Assembly (NCBI GenBank): GCA_017937925.1
Contig: JAGBCQ010000002.1
Span: forward strand, 1-39,115
Direction: 5' to 3'
Source of the DNA: Paraprevotella sp.
GTDB lineage: Bacteria; Bacteroidota; Bacteroidia; Bacteroidales; Bacteroidaceae
Length of the DNA: 39,115 bases
Part shown: positions 1 to 6,021 of the stretch, one piece after another
Numbering within the stretch: the stretch's first letter is position 1
Layout of the letters: every line of letters begins with the position of its first letter
The notes under the pieces: generated by a model
The model's database searches: none
Told to the model about the DNA's origin: nothing
The model's input: only the letters and a program-made list of their open reading frames with translations
Position numbers and translations under genes: made by a program

Positions 1-1
1 C

Positions 2-475
2 ATCAAAGAATGCCTGAATGGCTATGGCATATCTTACATTAAGGTGGAGAAACTGGACAAGACTCCGATTGATGCTTATTCAACTTTCACTGGGGACATG
101 CCGGTCATCACCGTAACTTACCGCTACAATGACATGGACAAGCTGGCATTTGATATTCTCCATGAGCTATGTCATATAGACCGTCACTTCTCTGAAGGGA
201 ACAAGGCATTCATTTCCATTGAAGGAGTTGAATACTCCAATAATCCGAGAGAGAAAGAGGCTAACGAGTTTGCAAGACAGATGCTCATACCGGATGAAAC
301 ATGGGAAACCATTCTTAAAGTGGGAAGTACAGACCTTTCCCCATATAAAATTGTGAAGACTATCGCCACAGAAGCCGTACGATGTGGTATAAGTCCATCT
401 ATTGCTATTTCAAGATATAAGCATGACACCAATTGGTATCGCACATCCGCTTATAAATCTCCAAAGATATTCTGA
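2..475 (+). CDS. ImmA/IrrE-type metallopeptidase, 5'-truncated by window
   Basis: The reading frame is open to the left edge of the window, so the true start lies upstream; a GTG at position 44 is internal. The visible 157 residues contain the zinc-metallopeptidase motif HELCH followed by a run with NNPREKEANEFARQMLIP, which is the usual layout of the ImmA/IrrE domain (HExxH, then an E..AN.FA segment). Such proteins cleave or partner XRE-type repressors in mobile elements, or act as the toxin-side partner of HigA-like antitoxins. An N-terminal HTH domain would be expected just outside the window but cannot be seen. It faces a minus-strand gene and ends before a bidirectional terminator. Family assignment is firm; the target is unknown. 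Confidence 0.8.
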   Translation: MKECLNGYGISYIKVEKLDKTPIDAYSTFTGDMPVITVTYRYNDMDKLAFDILHELCHIDRHFSEGNKAFISIEGVEYSNNPREKEANEFARQMLIPDETWETILKVGSTDLSPYKIVKTIATEAVRCGISPSIAISRYKHDTNWYRTSAYKSPKIF

Positions 476-522
476 CAGGAGAATCTCATCTGCAGAGATC
501 ACCGCTTAAGTTATAAATCCGG

Positions 523-554
523 CAAAAGGTATGGACGGCAGTTCGTACCTTTTG
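523..554. terminator. Bidirectional intrinsic terminator
   Basis: A perfect 9-bp stem (CAAAAGGTA at 523-531 with TACCTTTTG at 546-554) encloses a 14-base loop. It lies between the convergent metallopeptidase gene and the membrane-protein gene. The A-rich and T-rich stem ends let it serve both directions. Confidence 0.6.
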
Positions 555-558
555 TCTT

Positions 559-1452
559 CTATTTTACAGATCCATGAAACAAGAATTCTCCTTTATCAGG
601 CTTGTCCAGCTTGATGAATCCTTCCTTTGCCTTGTGGGTCAGGTTCTTTGCCAAGTAATCCGCTTCTGCATTGTGGCAGATGTCTGGGAACAAACGCTTG
701 ACGAACATTCCCCTCTGCATACAGGAATAGTCCATGCCGAAGAATTGGAGACGTTCGGCTATATTCCATACAAAATGCCTCAGGTCAAGAGTTGTCAATT
801 CGGAACTAACGGATACTGCTCTCGGCTCATGGTTCTTGTCATTGGCCCATTCCATGACATCTTCCTGAATAAAGGAGATTGTTTCCATATCACAGAACGG
901 GGACATGGTTTCAAGAATATAGGTGTTGACACATTGGAGCATCTCCTTTCTTTGCCGTTCCTGCTGTTCGCGATGGGCTGACCTGCATCTGTCATAGATT
1001 GACAGGGGGCTTTCTGATAGGGGTGTCGCATCTTGAATGACTGAAATCGAATCCTCAATCGGCTTTTCAACCGTTTGTCCGCAATCTTCCTGGACCGGAC
1101 AAGAATGAATATTAGCCACGGCAGGCAAGAGCAAATTCTCTTGCTTTCTTGACTCTTCTGCAATATCGCTAATGCCGTTGGTCTGTTCTGTCTGCTTTTG
1201 CCAACGGCTGACTATTATATTGCAGAGGTCTTGCGGCAGTGTCTGGAATATAAGCCAATATAAGAGGAACAGCAATGCAGTGCATACCGCAAAGGTTATG
1301 CATTCAACAAAACTGCTTTGTCCAAAGCTGTATCCTACCTCCAATGACACGAGCAATGAAATGATGCAGATGACTATTCCCGGCAAGCCCCAAAGAAGGC
1401 ATTTCTCTCTCATGTCCGTTCTTGCTGACAATACTTTTTCCATATTTCTCAT
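559..1452 (-). CDS. Two-helix membrane protein of unknown function, mobile-element cargo
   Basis: This 297-residue protein is not recognised. Two hydrophobic helices lie near the N-terminus (about residues 19-43 and 48-70), separated by only a few residues, which suggests a hairpin anchor. The remaining ~225 residues are hydrophilic and probably cytoplasmic: a Gln/Glu-rich linker, then a compact acidic/aromatic region from about residue 160 with several Cys and Trp residues. An alternative start at the Met in MEKVL (1443) is possible. It lies downstream of the integrase on the same strand, separated from it by a terminator, and has its own -7 box. Position suggests accessory or maintenance cargo of the element; nothing in the sequence gives a biochemical function. 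Confidence 0.6.
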   Translation of the reverse strand: MRNMEKVLSARTDMREKCLLWGLPGIVICIISLLVSLEVGYSFGQSSFVECITFAVCTALLFLLYWLIFQTLPQDLCNIIVSRWQKQTEQTNGISDIAEESRKQENLLLPAVANIHSCPVQEDCGQTVEKPIEDSISVIQDATPLSESPLSIYDRCRSAHREQQERQRKEMLQCVNTYILETMSPFCDMETISFIQEDVMEWANDKNHEPRAVSVSSELTTLDLRHFVWNIAERLQFFGMDYSCMQRGMFVKRLFPDICHNAEADYLAKNLTHKAKEGFIKLDKPDKGEFLFHGSVK

Positions 1453-1489
1453 TCTTGTTTATTGTACGTGGTTTCTGATTTTTCTGGGA

Positions 1490-1497
1490 CAAAGTTA
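1490..1497 (-). promoter_or_regulatory. -7 box for the membrane-protein gene
   Basis: TAACTTTG on the minus strand matches the Bacteroidetes TAnnTTTG box and lies 38 bases upstream of the gene start. No TTTG -33 element is present at the usual spacing. Confidence 0.4.
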
Positions 1498-1616
1498 AGC
1501 TGCGCATTTGTGATTATCAGTATTTGGTTCTCGTTATTATGCCTTTTTTAAGATTGATTATGAAACAAGTATGATTCATACTCTTAAATCATACTATAAC
1601 TTGACTTTAAAGGGGT

Positions 1617-1650
1617 AAAACGAAAAGGGACTGCCTCATTGGGCAATCCC
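1617..1650 (-). terminator. Terminator downstream of the integrase
   Basis: On the minus strand, GGGATTGCCC and GGCAGTCCC pair with one mismatch around a short loop and are followed by TTTTCGTTTT. It sits 31 bases past the integrase stop codon, so integrase transcripts should end here before the membrane-protein gene. Confidence 0.7.
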
Positions 1651-1681
1651 TCGTTGACAATGTTTGCAATGTGATAATGGG

Positions 1682-2800
1682 CTATTTCAACTTGACGCAA
1701 TTGACTGTTGCCCGTATCTGTTCATCCGACATCTTTGCGTATATTTCTGTCGTGGAAAAGTTTTTATGCCCCATCAGGCGCTGGATGACCATAAGGTTTG
1801 TTCCTGCTTCCACCTGAAGGCATCCGAAGGTATGCCTTGCACAATGGAAACTGATGTGCTTGGTGATACCTGCCGCCTTTATCCACTTTTTAAGCGGGAC
1901 TTGCGTCAGCTTGTCGCGGAAATCCGGAAATACAAGCCCCCGTTTATCGGGATTGTAGTCTATAAGTTCCAGAACTTCCTCGCTGATGGGATTATGAATG
2001 ATGTCTTTTGTCTTCTGCATCCTGACTGTCACATACATGACTCCGCTATTGCCATAGGACTGTATGTCTTCCCACTTCAGTGCCTTGATATCGCTTTTCC
2101 TCAGTCCCGTCAGGCAGGAAAACAGGAATGCGGTCTTCAGGACAGACGATTCACACGGCGTTGCAGCCAGCTTTACCAGCTCTTGCTGTGACAAGTGCTG
2201 CTTTTCAGTGGGTATGGTGTCTATACGGTCTAGGAATCCGTTGGGATTCTCTCTTATCTTGCGGTCTCTGTAGGCTGTGTGCATCACGGCACGGAAGGTT
2301 GACCAGTAGGCTGCAATTGTGTTGGTGTGCAACTTGAGGTTCTTGTGCAGCCCTTGCGGTGCATTGTAGAGATATTCCATGAACTTGTTGCACATGTCCA
2401 CATTTATCTCTCCGAAGGAGCACTTGCCTCGCACGAAGGTGTGGAAGTGCTTATAGACATGCTCCCACTTGGTATTCTTCTTTCGCGCAAGTTTTTCGAA
2501 ATAGGCGAGGAAGTCACCCTTCATTTTCTCCTTGTCGAAGAATTCATACTTCTCGTTGACGATGCTTTCATAACGTCTGCAACGTAAGGCTTCTGCTTTC
2601 TCGCGCATGCGTTCGTTATAGTCACGTTCCCGCTGGTTCTTGGGCTTGGCATAGATGTATATGCCCAGTGACTCATGGCGCATGGTCTTCATCGTGCTTT
2701 CATCACGGTAGCCCGGATAATAGTCAAGATAAAATGACAGTTGTTCTCCGTTCTTGATTTTACGTGTACGCAGGGACACAGTCTTGCAATTCGTACTCAT
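1682..2800 (-). CDS. Tyrosine recombinase / integrase
   Basis: This 372-residue site-specific recombinase probably integrates and excises the element at the left of the window. The N-terminal ~100 residues form an arm-binding-like region with a repeated RxRK pattern. A SAM-like core-binding domain follows (about 95-185), then the catalytic domain. The active-site residues are visible: R234 in TGLRKSD, a candidate Lys in the MQKTKD hairpin, H319-x-x-R322 in HCARH, H345 in LMGHKN and nucleophile Y354 in TEIYAKM. This is the layout of Bacteroidetes integrases of conjugative and mobilisable elements. The four-HTH gene lies 102 bases upstream on the same strand, a usual position for excision or regulatory genes. 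The gene looks intact. Confidence 0.93.
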   Translation of the reverse strand: MSTNCKTVSLRTRKIKNGEQLSFYLDYYPGYRDESTMKTMRHESLGIYIYAKPKNQRERDYNERMREKAEALRCRRYESIVNEKYEFFDKEKMKGDFLAYFEKLARKKNTKWEHVYKHFHTFVRGKCSFGEINVDMCNKFMEYLYNAPQGLHKNLKLHTNTIAAYWSTFRAVMHTAYRDRKIRENPNGFLDRIDTIPTEKQHLSQQELVKLAATPCESSVLKTAFLFSCLTGLRKSDIKALKWEDIQSYGNSGVMYVTVRMQKTKDIIHNPISEEVLELIDYNPDKRGLVFPDFRDKLTQVPLKKWIKAAGITKHISFHCARHTFGCLQVEAGTNLMVIQRLMGHKNFSTTEIYAKMSDEQIRATVNCVKLK

Positions 2801-2902
2801 AATTGTTTCAATTTATTTGTGAATAGTGGCGCAAAGGTCTCAAATGGTATGAAGCGGATGGTTTTCATTTGCATCATTCGCAAATCATTTCCGTTTCATC
2901 TA

Positions 2903-3841
2903 TTACATGAGGCCTTTTGCCCTGCGTTCTGTTATAGCCCGTTCTACATCGGATTTCAGAAGGAGGTTACTGACACCTATCCGTTCCTTGGTGATATGAT
3001 ACCGTTTGATGATGGCCGCAAGGTTGGCGCTGGTCACGTTCATCAACCGACATGCTTGCGCTGTCGTATAAAAGCGGTCATCGTTCCGCAAGTCTGGTTT
3101 GAACCATTCGTCAAGATGTTGCTTGGAGTAATAGGTGATGCCGTATTCTCTCTTGGTCGGAATCTTATGGCGATAGGAACAGGAGCGCAGTGAAGGGGCG
3201 CTCATGCCATATCTTTCAGATGCCTCTGATGCAGTGAGCCATTCTTCAATGTTCTCTACATCTACCGCTGTACCGAAGAACTCATCCGTATGATGTTTGC
3301 TATAAAAGGTTCTGCCTGAAATCCTGCAAGTGGGGATTCCGTTGCGTTTGGCACTGGTATAGAGCCACGACTGCCTGACCTTGTATATCCTCATCACATC
3401 CTCACCGCTGTAGTATTCCATCGGTTCGTTTGATGTTCCTTTTCCCTTTTGTTGAGATTTACAGACGCTTATCTGATTGGCTTTGGGATGTTGGCAAGGG
3501 ATTACCCGTCTGTATGGATTTCCTTCCAGCATGTCTTCTATGTCCTTCCTACGGATAATGGCCATTCGGTCACTGATGCGTGAGGCATGGAGCTTTCCTT
3601 GTGCCACCAGCTTGTAGATATATTGCCGGCTGCATCCCATCAACGTGGATGCTTGTGAGAAAGTGAAATAGTCTTGCTGTCGCAAATTAGCTATTGGTGC
3701 AAGTTCATTGAGGAGGCTGTTCCTTTTCTTCTTTATCTCCTGCTTGGCGGCTTCGGCACATTCAATACAGCAGTACTTTTTCACCGCGCTCTGTGTGCTG
3801 AACTCCTTGCCGCAATAAAGGCATTTCTTGGTTCTTTTCAT
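2903..3841 (-). CDS. Zinc-ribbon protein with four excisionase-like HTH modules
   Basis: I chose the ATG at 3841 because the protein then begins with a complete metal-binding-like motif, MKRTKKCLYC...KKYCCIEC (C7, C10, C24/25, C28). An in-frame upstream extension to 4024 runs through leader repeats and is unlikely. The 312-residue product has four helix-turn-helix modules of the HTH_17/excisionase type at about 57-108, 142-190, 201-250 and 256-305. Each has the pattern aromatic-(T/S)-xx-(Q/E)-A, a turn, then a basic helix and a short wing ending in a Ser/Arg-Lys strand. Small excisionases usually carry one such module. The neighbouring integrase suggests a role in excision directionality or regulation of the element; this is inference. 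Confidence 0.72.
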   Translation of the reverse strand: MKRTKKCLYCGKEFSTQSAVKKYCCIECAEAAKQEIKKKRNSLLNELAPIANLRQQDYFTFSQASTLMGCSRQYIYKLVAQGKLHASRISDRMAIIRRKDIEDMLEGNPYRRVIPCQHPKANQISVCKSQQKGKGTSNEPMEYYSGEDVMRIYKVRQSWLYTSAKRNGIPTCRISGRTFYSKHHTDEFFGTAVDVENIEEWLTASEASERYGMSAPSLRSCSYRHKIPTKREYGITYYSKQHLDEWFKPDLRNDDRFYTTAQACRLMNVTSANLAAIIKRYHITKERIGVSNLLLKSDVERAITERRAKGLM

Positions 3842-3908
3842 GTGATTCTCTTTTTTGCGTTGAACAATCTGTCGTATTCCACGCAAGAGAGTGTACGGTA
3901 GTAAATGC

Positions 3909-4022
3909 TTGTCAACTGTTGTCGCCTCTGTGCACGATATGGCGGGACTTGCATATATGCCCCAAATTTGTCTTCTCATGTAAACCGTTGTCAACCGGTG
4001 TAAACGGAGTACACGATATGAC
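3909..4022. repeat. Two imperfect 35-bp direct repeats in the leader of the four-HTH gene
   Basis: Copies lie at 3909-3943 and 3988-4022, 79 bases apart. They share TTGTCAAC at one end and CACGATATG at the other, with a variable middle; 25 of 35 positions agree. They lie between the promoter at 4065-4096 and the start codon at 3841, so they are transcribed. They may be operators for the HTH protein, arm-type binding sites for the integrase, or both. The rest of the 347-base gap between this gene and the BspA-like gene holds only the promoter and a T/G-rich stretch at 4150-4185. Confidence 0.55.
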
Positions 4023-4064
4023 AAAAAATAAGCCCCGTAATTTCTCTGCGGTAGAAATACGTGG

Positions 4065-4096
4065 CAAAATTATCATCAAAAATGCATATCACCAAA
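4065..4096 (-). promoter_or_regulatory. Full Bacteroidetes-type promoter for the four-HTH gene
   Basis: On the minus strand TTTG (4096-4093), a 20-base spacer and TAATTTTG (4072-4065) match the -33/-7 consensus exactly. Transcription would start near 4058 and give an untranslated leader of about 215 bases before the ATG at 3841. Confidence 0.65.
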
Positions 4097-4188
4097 TAGC
4101 GACTGCGAAGTGTTAAAATTTGAGCAGCGTTGATTATCAGGAGTTTAGTTCGTGTTGTTTGTTTTTGTTTGTGGTTGTTTGTAAGTGT

Positions 4189-5028
4189 CTAATTACATTC
4201 ATAGAACGCATAGTATCCAATGCTTATCACACTGTTGGGGATGGTGATACTTGTCAGTCTGGTGCAATCACAGAACGCTTGGTCTCCAATGCTTATCACA
4301 CTGTTCCCAATGGTGACACTTGTCAGTCCGGTGCAATTTAAGAACGCTTGGTCTCCAATGCTTGTCACACTGTTCCCAATGGTGACACTTGTCAGTCCGG
4401 TGCAATTTAAGAACGCTTGGTCTCCAATGCTTGTCACACTGTTGGGGATGGTGATACTTGTCAGTCCGGTGCAATCACAGAACGCATAGCTTTCAATGCT
4501 TGTCACGCTGTTGGGGATGGTGATGCTTGTCAGTCCGGTGCAACTACCGAACGCACCATCACCAATGCTAGTCACACTGTTAGGTATGGTGATGCTGGTC
4601 AGTCCGTGGCAACCTGAGAACGCACCATCACCAATGCTAGTCACACTGTTAGGTATGGTGATGCTTGTCAGTCCGTCGCACACATTGAACGCTAGGTTCC
4701 CAATGCTTGTGACGCTGTTTGGGATGGTGATGCTTCTCATCCTAGAGCAACAATAGAACGCTTGGTTCCCAATGCTAGTTACGCCATTTCCAATAGTACA
4801 TTTCATTATATAGAAACTATGGTAATACCATGGAGTACGATTATTATTATTTTCATCATAATCTTCCATCTTCCCACTACCCGTAATCTCTAGCAATCCT
4901 GTTCCTGTGTCAAGCGTCCAATTGACATTTGCGCCACAAGAACCGCTATACACCTCAGCATAACTGCGTGCAGATGTAAACAGTAAGAGCAGCACAGCGA
5001 ACCAATAAAATAAGTAATTGCGTTTCAT
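4189..5028 (-). CDS. BspA-like leucine-rich repeat secreted protein, probably truncated
   Basis: The 279-residue product has a signal peptide (residues 1-24, ending in ARSYA), a ~50-residue N-terminal module with the [16 protein letters not shown] motif common at the start of BspA-type proteins, and about nine 23-residue LRR_5 repeats of the form [21 protein letters not shown]. Such proteins are surface or secreted adhesins in Prevotella, Tannerella and relatives. The protein ends at AFYECN, in the middle of a repeat, with no capping region and no C-terminal sorting domain. The stop lies next to the mobile element, so loss of the 3' end by element insertion or a deletion is plausible. Nothing in the sequence shows what it binds. 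Confidence 0.85.
   Translation of the reverse strand: MKRNYLFYWFAVLLLLFTSARSYAEVYSGSCGANVNWTLDTGTGLLEITGSGKMEDYDENNNNRTPWYYHSFYIMKCTIGNGVTSIGNQAFYCCSRMRSITIPNSVTSIGNLAFNVCDGLTSITIPNSVTSIGDGAFSGCHGLTSITIPNSVTSIGDGAFGSCTGLTSITIPNSVTSIESYAFCDCTGLTSITIPNSVTSIGDQAFLNCTGLTSVTIGNSVTSIGDQAFLNCTGLTSVTIGNSVISIGDQAFCDCTRLTSITIPNSVISIGYYAFYECN
4273..4479. repeat. 69-bp tandem DNA repeats inside the BspA-like gene
   Basis: Units at 4273-4341, 4342-4410 and 4411-4479 encode three 23-residue LRRs. The first two differ by a single base (A/G in GCTTATCAC versus GCTTGTCAC); the third departs in its middle and at its end. Less exact units continue to about 4790. The in-frame 69-base period permits copy-number change without a frameshift. 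Confidence 0.9.
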
Positions 5029-5098
5029 ACGCTACAAAAGTTTTAGTGCTTACCACTTCTCCCTGCGTCAGCGGTTATAATATAATAAGGTATGGAAC

Positions 5099-5410
5099 AA
5101 AAAAGACGTGGGAGAAACTTCCTTGCTTATCCCACCGACTAGGCCTTCGCATTGCCCTCCAACCGAGATAAGCAACTTAGCCAGCCCACGCCATTGCGTA
5201 TTATAGGAAATATGCATCAACCTTAGGGCTGATGACATACGGATATAATACACCCAACGCGGACGCTTCGTTGCGATATCTTCAGGTTGATCAAGTTTGC
5301 GAAGTTGAGTCGGTTGAAGATAACGTTTTGAAAACGTCCTTTCATGCCCTTTCGGGCATAGTCCATTGATGTTTTAACCAACGCCCGCCCCTCCGGGTAG
5401 GCTAAGTCAG
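5099..5410 (-). ncRNA. Candidate ~310-nt structured noncoding RNA
   Basis: This gap between the BspA-like gene and mce has no convincing protein but, read on the minus strand, a promoter box, a series of hairpins and a terminator. From 5' to 3': a G/C-rich hairpin at about 5383-5402; ATGCCC-GAAA-GGGCAT, a GNRA tetraloop, near 5343-5358; ACGTTTT/AAAACGT near 5322-5337; a long interrupted hairpin at 5251-5198 with GTATTATA/TATAATAC at its base and CATCA/TGATG near its tip; and a terminal domain in which CCCACG (5112-5107) closes with CGTGGG (5190-5185) outside a perfect 9-bp TTGCTTATC/GATAAGCAA stem, followed by six Ts (5104-5099). It is not tmRNA, RNase P RNA or SRP RNA as far as hallmark motifs go. 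It could be a solitary regulatory RNA or a remnant of an RNA-bearing transposon. Confidence 0.5.
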
Positions 5411-5412
5411 TA

Positions 5413-5420
5413 CAAAGATA
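5413..5420 (-). promoter_or_regulatory. -7 box of the candidate structured RNA
   Basis: TATCTTTG on the minus strand fits TAnnTTTG and lies just upstream of the first hairpin; transcription would start near 5407. It follows directly after the mce terminator. No good -33 element is visible. Confidence 0.4.
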
Positions 5421-5453
5421 GTGATAAAAGAATAAGTAGGAGAATGTTCTCGC

Positions 5454-5490
5454 AAAAAAAATAACGATGGCACATTGATGCACCATCGTT
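5454..5490 (-). terminator. Terminator of mce
   Basis: On the minus strand AACGATGG pairs perfectly with CCATCGTT; the stem extends by four more pairs (two G-U) to a TCAA loop and is followed by TTATTTTTTT. It begins about 30 bases after the mce stop codon and separates mce from the structured RNA. Confidence 0.85.
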
Positions 5491-5519
5491 ATACCTTATT
5501 ATATATATGCAACTGTTTA

Positions 5520-5924
5520 TTAGTGTTCGCAAAGCTCTGTCAATACACCGCAAGTAGATTTCGGGTGCAAGAAAGCGATTTGTAATTTCTCTGCTCCCAA
5601 ACGGGGGGCTTTGTCAATCAAGCGTATCTCTTTGCTCTCGCATTCTGCCAAAGCATTAGCTACACCGTCTTCTACAGCGAATGCCACATGGTGAACACCG
5701 CGACCGCCCTTTTCCAAGAATTTGGCAATGGCGCTATCTGGGCTCGTTGGCTCCAATAATTCCAATTTAACTTCACCCACTTTCAAGAAAGCGGTCTTAA
5801 CTTTTTGGTCAGCTACCTCTTCAATGTTGTAGCACTTCAAACCCAATACGTTCTCAAAGTAAGGTAATGCTTCCTCGATGCTCTCTACGGCAATACCCAA
5901 ATGTTCGATATGCGAAATTTTCAT
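5520..5924 (-). CDS. mce: Methylmalonyl-CoA epimerase
   Basis: This 134-residue VOC-fold enzyme interconverts (R)- and (S)-methylmalonyl-CoA in the succinate-propionate pathway, a standard route in Bacteroidales fermentation. The sequence follows the family closely from IEHLGIAV to the C-terminal VLTELCE. The metal ligands expected for the fold are visible: H8 in the first betaalphabetabetabeta unit, Q40 in VADQKVKT, a His in GVHHVAF (78/79) and E130 in LTELC. The length is typical of the family. The gene has its own -7 box upstream (5975-5982) and a strong terminator, so it appears to be monocistronic; the TonB receptor upstream is separated from it by 97 bases. Confidence 0.95.
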   Translation of the reverse strand: MKISHIEHLGIAVESIEEALPYFENVLGLKCYNIEEVADQKVKTAFLKVGEVKLELLEPTSPDSAIAKFLEKGGRGVHHVAFAVEDGVANALAECESKEIRLIDKAPRLGAEKLQIAFLHPKSTCGVLTELCEH

Positions 5925-5974
5925 AATGTTATGATGTTTTTATGGTTATGCACTTGCTGTGCGATTATATTGAG

Positions 5975-5982
5975 CAAATTTA
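5975..5982 (-). promoter_or_regulatory. -7 box for mce
   Basis: TAAATTTG on the minus strand lies 50 bases upstream of the mce start and fits TAnnTTTG. A matching -33 TTTG is not seen at 19-21 bases. Confidence 0.4.
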
Positions 5983-6021
5983 GGCAATTTATGGTTATGC
6001 CGGAAATTATTGAATGTTTTT

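Noticed and set aside
574-981. 135-codon plus-strand frame opposite the membrane-protein gene
   Set aside because: It is antisense to a frame with a signal-like helix hairpin and promoter box, and has no start signal or domain.
3842-4024. 61-residue N-terminal extension of the four-HTH protein
   Set aside because: It crosses the leader repeats and lies upstream of a protein start that begins cleanly with the metal-binding-like motif.
3842-4188. tRNA gene as the integration target of the element
   Set aside because: No cloverleaf or T-loop GTTCGANNC pattern was seen in this gap or elsewhere in the window.
4273-4479. CRISPR-like tandem array
   Set aside because: The repeats are contiguous 69-bp coding units with no spacers and translate to LRRs.
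4120-4756. Several plus-strand open frames of 66-89 codons across the BspA-like gene
   Set aside because: They are antisense reflections of the 69-bp repeats and repeat the same antisense peptide; no start signals.
5068-5486. Two overlapping minus-strand frames of 61 and 87 codons
   Set aside because: They run through the hairpins and terminator of the candidate RNA, have no ribosome-binding context and no recognisable domain.
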